Part shown: positions 61,346 through 64,000 of the stretch, in pieces | How positions within the stretch are numbered: the first letter of the stretch is position 1 | Layout: each line of letters begins with the position of its first letter | Assembly: GCF_002029255.1 (NCBI RefSeq) | Contig: NZ_MZGT01000016.1 | Span: forward strand, 1 to 64,000 | DNA from: Clostridium chromiireducens | Lineage (GTDB): Bacteria; Bacillota; Clostridia; Clostridiales; Clostridiaceae | Direction of reading: 5' to 3' | Length of the DNA: 64,000 nt | Notes under the pieces: generated by a model | Told to the model about the DNA's origin: nothing | Databases searched by the model: none | Seen by the model: only the letters and a program-made list of their open reading frames with translations | Made by a program: the position numbers and the translations under genes

Positions 61346-62563
61346 CTATTTTTTTATTGATTGCAAGCAATCAATAAGTTTTTCAAAAATAGCATTCTCA
61401 CTATTTGTAAGTTTTAAGGTTTCTAATATTTCAGTTGTTTCTTCTTTTGATAATCTATTATTGATTTTTTCAAAAGAACTTTTTTCAAGTAAAATATTAA
61501 GTAATCTTTCGTTATCCTTTTCTTTATATTTTTCAACTAGCCTAAATATTATATTATTATCTTCTCTTATCCTTTTAATTCTCTCATAATAACGAAATTC
61601 TTCCATCATTACTCTATGTTGTCTAAAAAAATAAAATGCAATAAATTCTAGAAAAAAAAGTGTGCCGAATCTAGGAAGTAAATTGATTAATGTTATGGTT
61701 ATATTAAACTTTTCTTCATTCACTAAAATCGCTTGTCCATAAAATGATTGATAAAAAATCACTAACCCAGTAAATGCAACAAAAAAACCAACAATTAGAT
61801 ATACACCCGAACTCCTACGAATTTGTTTAGAAACATTTCTAGTATCCTCCATAATATCACTTAAAAAATATTGAGTCTCTCTTTCGTATTGCATATCATA
61901 TAAATCTCTTAGTGCTTCTGGATCTAGTTTGGATTCTGTATCTGTTTTATTATCAGCTTTAACTTCTGTTTTTCCCTTAGCCTCTGTATCTGACTCATTA
62001 TCATCCTTAACTTCTATTTCTCCCTTAGTCTCTGTACCTGCTTCACTATCAGCTTTAGCTTCTATTTCTTCCGTAGCTTCTGTATCTGTTTTATTATCAG
62101 CTTTAACTTCTATTTCTCCATTAGCTTCTGTATCTGTTTTATTATCTACTTTAACTTCTATTTCTCCATTAGCTTCTGTATCTGTTTTATTATCTGCTTT
62201 AACTTCTATTTCTCCATTAACTTCTGTGTCTGTTTTATTATCTGCTTTAACTTCTCTATCTGCCTTTTCTTCAGACTCAGAATCTTTTTTTGTAGAATGA
62301 GAACTATATTTTTTAAACGAACTTCGCACTAACTCAAGTGGCATACTTTCAAAGATAAGACTAAATACATAAGGAAATAAACCTATAGAAATCGTTATTA
62401 GAAATTTATCGTATCTATCAAAAAATAATGATACATAATCCCGTGTCTCTAAGATATAGATTAATTGCGGTAAAAATGAAACAAATGTAATAACGGCCCA
62501 GCAAAATATTTCTATACCGTATAAGTTAGTTTGTTTTGTTTTCTTAAGAATTATATTGGTCAT
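61346..62563 (-). CDS. Four-helix membrane protein with acidic tandem repeats
   Basis: 405 residues. Membrane helices at about 18-38, 55-75, 252-272 and 290-312. Between the pairs is a linker with almost seven 16-residue repeats (EVKADNKTDTEANGEI, residues 104-210). The C-terminal 90 residues are helical and charged (RVMMEEFRYYERIKRIREDN). Both ends and the linker are probably cytoplasmic. No family recognised. It sits in the accessory part of the prophage, like membrane proteins that exclude other phages, but that role is only a guess. Confidence 0.7.
   Translation of the reverse strand: MTNIILKKTKQTNLYGIEIFCWAVITFVSFLPQLIYILETRDYVSLFFDRYDKFLITISIGLFPYVFSLIFESMPLELVRSSFKKYSSHSTKKDSESEEKADREVKADNKTDTEVNGEIEVKADNKTDTEANGEIEVKVDNKTDTEANGEIEVKADNKTDTEATEEIEAKADSEAGTETKGEIEVKDDNESDTEAKGKTEVKADNKTDTESKLDPEALRDLYDMQYERETQYFLSDIMEDTRNVSKQIRRSSGVYLIVGFFVAFTGLVIFYQSFYGQAILVNEEKFNITITLINLLPRFGTLFFLEFIAFYFFRQHRVMMEEFRYYERIKRIREDNNIIFRLVEKYKEKDNERLLNILLEKSSFEKINNRLSKEETTEILETLKLTNSENAIFEKLIDCLQSIKK
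61934..62254 (-). repeat. 48-bp tandem repeats in the membrane protein gene
   Basis: Six full units and one partial of 48 bp. The first four are nearly identical in DNA, the later two degraded. Unit encodes E-V-K-A-D-N-K-T-D-T-E-A-N-G-E-I. Likely to vary in number between strains. Confidence 0.85.
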
Positions 62564-62819
62564 TCGTGTGGTTCCTCCTCGATATTTAATTGTTTATTAT
62601 TACTAAATACACGTAATTATACCATAAAAAATAATTTCTTTCTTTAAAAACCCCTTATTCACTAATCATCCTATTTCTATCTATATGTTACCTTTTATAT
62701 ATTTTGTAACATCATTCTTAAAATTTCTCTTCTTATATATGCATTAAAAATTTCATCATCAGTGTTACATTCGCTTTTTTATGTTACATCCATGTTCAAA
62801 TAAAAAAACGCTTCCGTTT

Positions 62820-63392
62820 TTAGCGCTTTCTAACAAAGTTTAATTTCTCTATCATTAAATCCTTTTTGTCTTGATCCATACCAATGTATCCAAGTGTTAT
62901 TACTGGACTTGAGTGATTATATAATTTCATTAATCCAGCTATATCATTTGTTTTTTTATAATAATGATATCCAAGTGTTTTTCTTAAAGTATGACACCCC
63001 ATATCATCTACCCCAAATAATTCCCCAACTTCACTTAATATTCTATAAGCTTGTTGCCTACTTAATGGATTATTTGTACCTTTAGGACTTTTAATTATAT
63101 ATTCATATTCCTTTTTATTTTTAAGGTAATCCTTTAATATCGGTTTTATATCACTATTAATTTTAAGCTTTTTATCTTTACCAGTTTTCTTTTCGGTGAG
63201 TTCAATATGACTTTTAATATTCCCCTTAGAATCTCTTATATCTCTTGTTCTAAGTTTTAGTATATCTGATATTCTTAATCCAGTGTTTACTCCAAAAAGA
63301 AACATAACGTAATCTCTTACATTTTTTTCTTTTAAGTAATCCTGGATATCATATACTATCTGAATATCTCTTATTGGTTCAACAGAATTCAT
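62820..63392 (-). CDS. Tyrosine recombinase, catalytic domain only
   Basis: 190 residues; full integrases are 300-400. The catalytic residues are visible: Arg in GVNTGLRISDILKL, a beta-hairpin Lys (TEKKTGKDKKL), H-x-x-R in CHTLRKT, His in YNHSSPVITLGY and the Tyr in GYIG. No N-terminal arm-binding or SAM-like domain. Such short recombinases are common upstream of terminase genes in Firmicute prophages, where the job is not clear (decatenation, resolution, regulation). Overlaps the zinc-ribbon gene by 4 bp. Not likely the integrase of this prophage. Confidence 0.85.
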   Translation of the reverse strand: MNSVEPIRDIQIVYDIQDYLKEKNVRDYVMFLFGVNTGLRISDILKLRTRDIRDSKGNIKSHIELTEKKTGKDKKLKINSDIKPILKDYLKNKKEYEYIIKSPKGTNNPLSRQQAYRILSEVGELFGVDDMGCHTLRKTLGYHYYKKTNDIAGLMKLYNHSSPVITLGYIGMDQDKKDLMIEKLNFVRKR

Positions 63393-63616
63393 TCCTGTCT
63401 CACCTGCCTTATTGCTCCTCGAACCTTTTTATATGATGAATGTTCCATACACTTGCGTAAATCACTTGTTTCATTTTCATTAACTACTCTTTGGCTGCCA
63501 CAATGAGAACATGAAATATACTTTCCTTTTTTAATAGTGTCCTCAACTTCATCATTAATCAAAATATTTGTTTTCCCACATTTACCACAAATACGAGTTC
63601 TATATATTTCTTTCAC
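63389..63616 (-). CDS. Small zinc-ribbon phage protein
   Basis: 75 residues from a GTG at 63616 (AAGGTG upstream). CGKCGKTN ... CSHCGSQRV forms a four-Cys ribbon; the C-terminus is basic. Probably nucleic-acid binding, co-transcribed with the recombinase. Confidence 0.7.
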   Translation of the reverse strand: MKEIYRTRICGKCGKTNILINDEVEDTIKKGKYISCSHCGSQRVVNENETSDLRKCMEHSSYKKVRGAIRQVRQE

Positions 63617-63652
63617 ATCCTCACCTTCTTTCTAAGCTAAAAAGATGAATTG

Positions 63653-64000
63653 TTAAAAAAACAACTCACCTTTTCTATAACCACTTTTAACTATTTTTCT
63701 ATTTACTTGTTTTTCGTTATTCTCGTTTCTAAATATTCTTGGAGTATCAAATGTAGTCACTGGAGCTACATTTCTATCGATAATTAAATCTCCATCATTA
63801 TTAGTTTTATAAATAGATCTATTCTTTCTTACAAATGTTGAATCACTCATATATTGCTTTGATTCATGTCTTGTAATTCTATCAATTTCCTTATTTCTAA
63901 TTTTGATTGCAATATGTGAAATTTTAAACTGTTTAAAATTACGCTCTATACACTTTCTGACAGTCTCAGGTTTACATTTTAAAATATTAGATATTTGTGA
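63653..64000 (-). CDS. HTH-containing phage protein, cut by the window edge
   Basis: 115 residues visible; the 5' end lies beyond 64000. The frame is open from the edge: SQISNILKCKPETVRKCIER is a helix-turn-helix, then ISHIAIKIRNKEIDRITRHE and a basic, disordered C-terminus (GDLIIDRNVAPVTTFDTP). An internal ATG at 63850 would drop the HTH, so the longer reading is preferred. Likely a small DNA-binding regulator of the phage. Confidence 0.6.
   Translation of the reverse strand, partial: SQISNILKCKPETVRKCIERNFKQFKISHIAIKIRNKEIDRITRHESKQYMSDSTFVRKNRSIYKTNNDGDLIIDRNVAPVTTFDTPRIFRNENNEKQVNRKIVKSGYRKGELFF

Noticed and set aside
61934..62254. Possible CRISPR array because of regular 48-bp repeats
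   Set aside because: The repeats are contiguous without spacers and encode an in-frame protein linker.

Overview
The window is AT-rich DNA from a Firmicute, almost certainly a solventogenic or related Clostridium. The evidence is the codon use, strong AGGAGG-type ribosome binding sites, the MurT-GatD pair, a zapA / U32 peptidase / mutS2 neighbourhood and TTG/GTG starts. It falls into a host chromosomal half (1 to about 30.97 kb) and a prophage (about 31 kb to the right edge, which cuts through the prophage).

Host half. From left to right: a broken metallo-hydrolase gene; a divergent PPOX-fold / HxlR regulator pair; an HXXEE membrane protein; a divergent HAD phosphatase / DeoR regulator pair; a broken MerR gene; a UDG-superfamily protein; a DUF523 (TudS-like) protein; mutS2; a U32 peptidase (RlhA/YdcP type); an 821-residue ZapA-headed coiled-coil protein with 42-residue repeats; murT-gatD (lipid II amidation); a D,D-carboxypeptidase; a flavin reductase; an ICMT-like membrane methyltransferase; a YitT transporter-like protein; lrgB-cidA type holin-like genes; and an ABC importer whose binding-protein gene has lost its 5' half at a junction with a headless XRE regulator gene.

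Between host genes at 7-27 kb lie nine long imperfect palindromes, mostly about 180-215 bp (two are short versions). Each copy has its own stem sequence but keeps near-perfect self-complementarity, a few constant boxes and ACC(A)GAAA...TTTCGGT-like ends. None was seen in the prophage. Structure is conserved while stem sequence varies, and this is the most unusual element of the window.

Prophage. Late genes run leftwards on the minus strand. In transcription order they are: a zinc-ribbon protein and a catalytic-domain-only tyrosine recombinase; small terminase subunit and GpA-type large terminase; gpW, lambda-type portal, ClpP-type protease, gpD-like decoration protein, lambda-type capsid protein and head completion genes; then a P2-type contractile tail (sheath, tube, E/E' with a T TTT TTG -1 frameshift site, tape measure, X, D, V, U, 25/W, J, I); fibre proteins; and XhlA, holin and amidase. 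This gives a lambda-like head on a P2-like myovirus tail. Accessory genes sit at the edges: an SOS-box-controlled operon ending in a lexA paralogue, a PemK/MazF-like protein split by a coiled coil, a zinc-ribbon Ltp-type lipoprotein-domain protein (superinfection exclusion candidate), a 25-residue hydrophobic peptide gene with its own promoter and terminator, a plus-strand mini-operon of two small membrane peptides plus an XRE regulator driven from a promoter with a 14-bp palindromic operator, and a membrane protein carrying 48-bp tandem repeats. No tRNA, rRNA, intact IS element or CRISPR array was seen.
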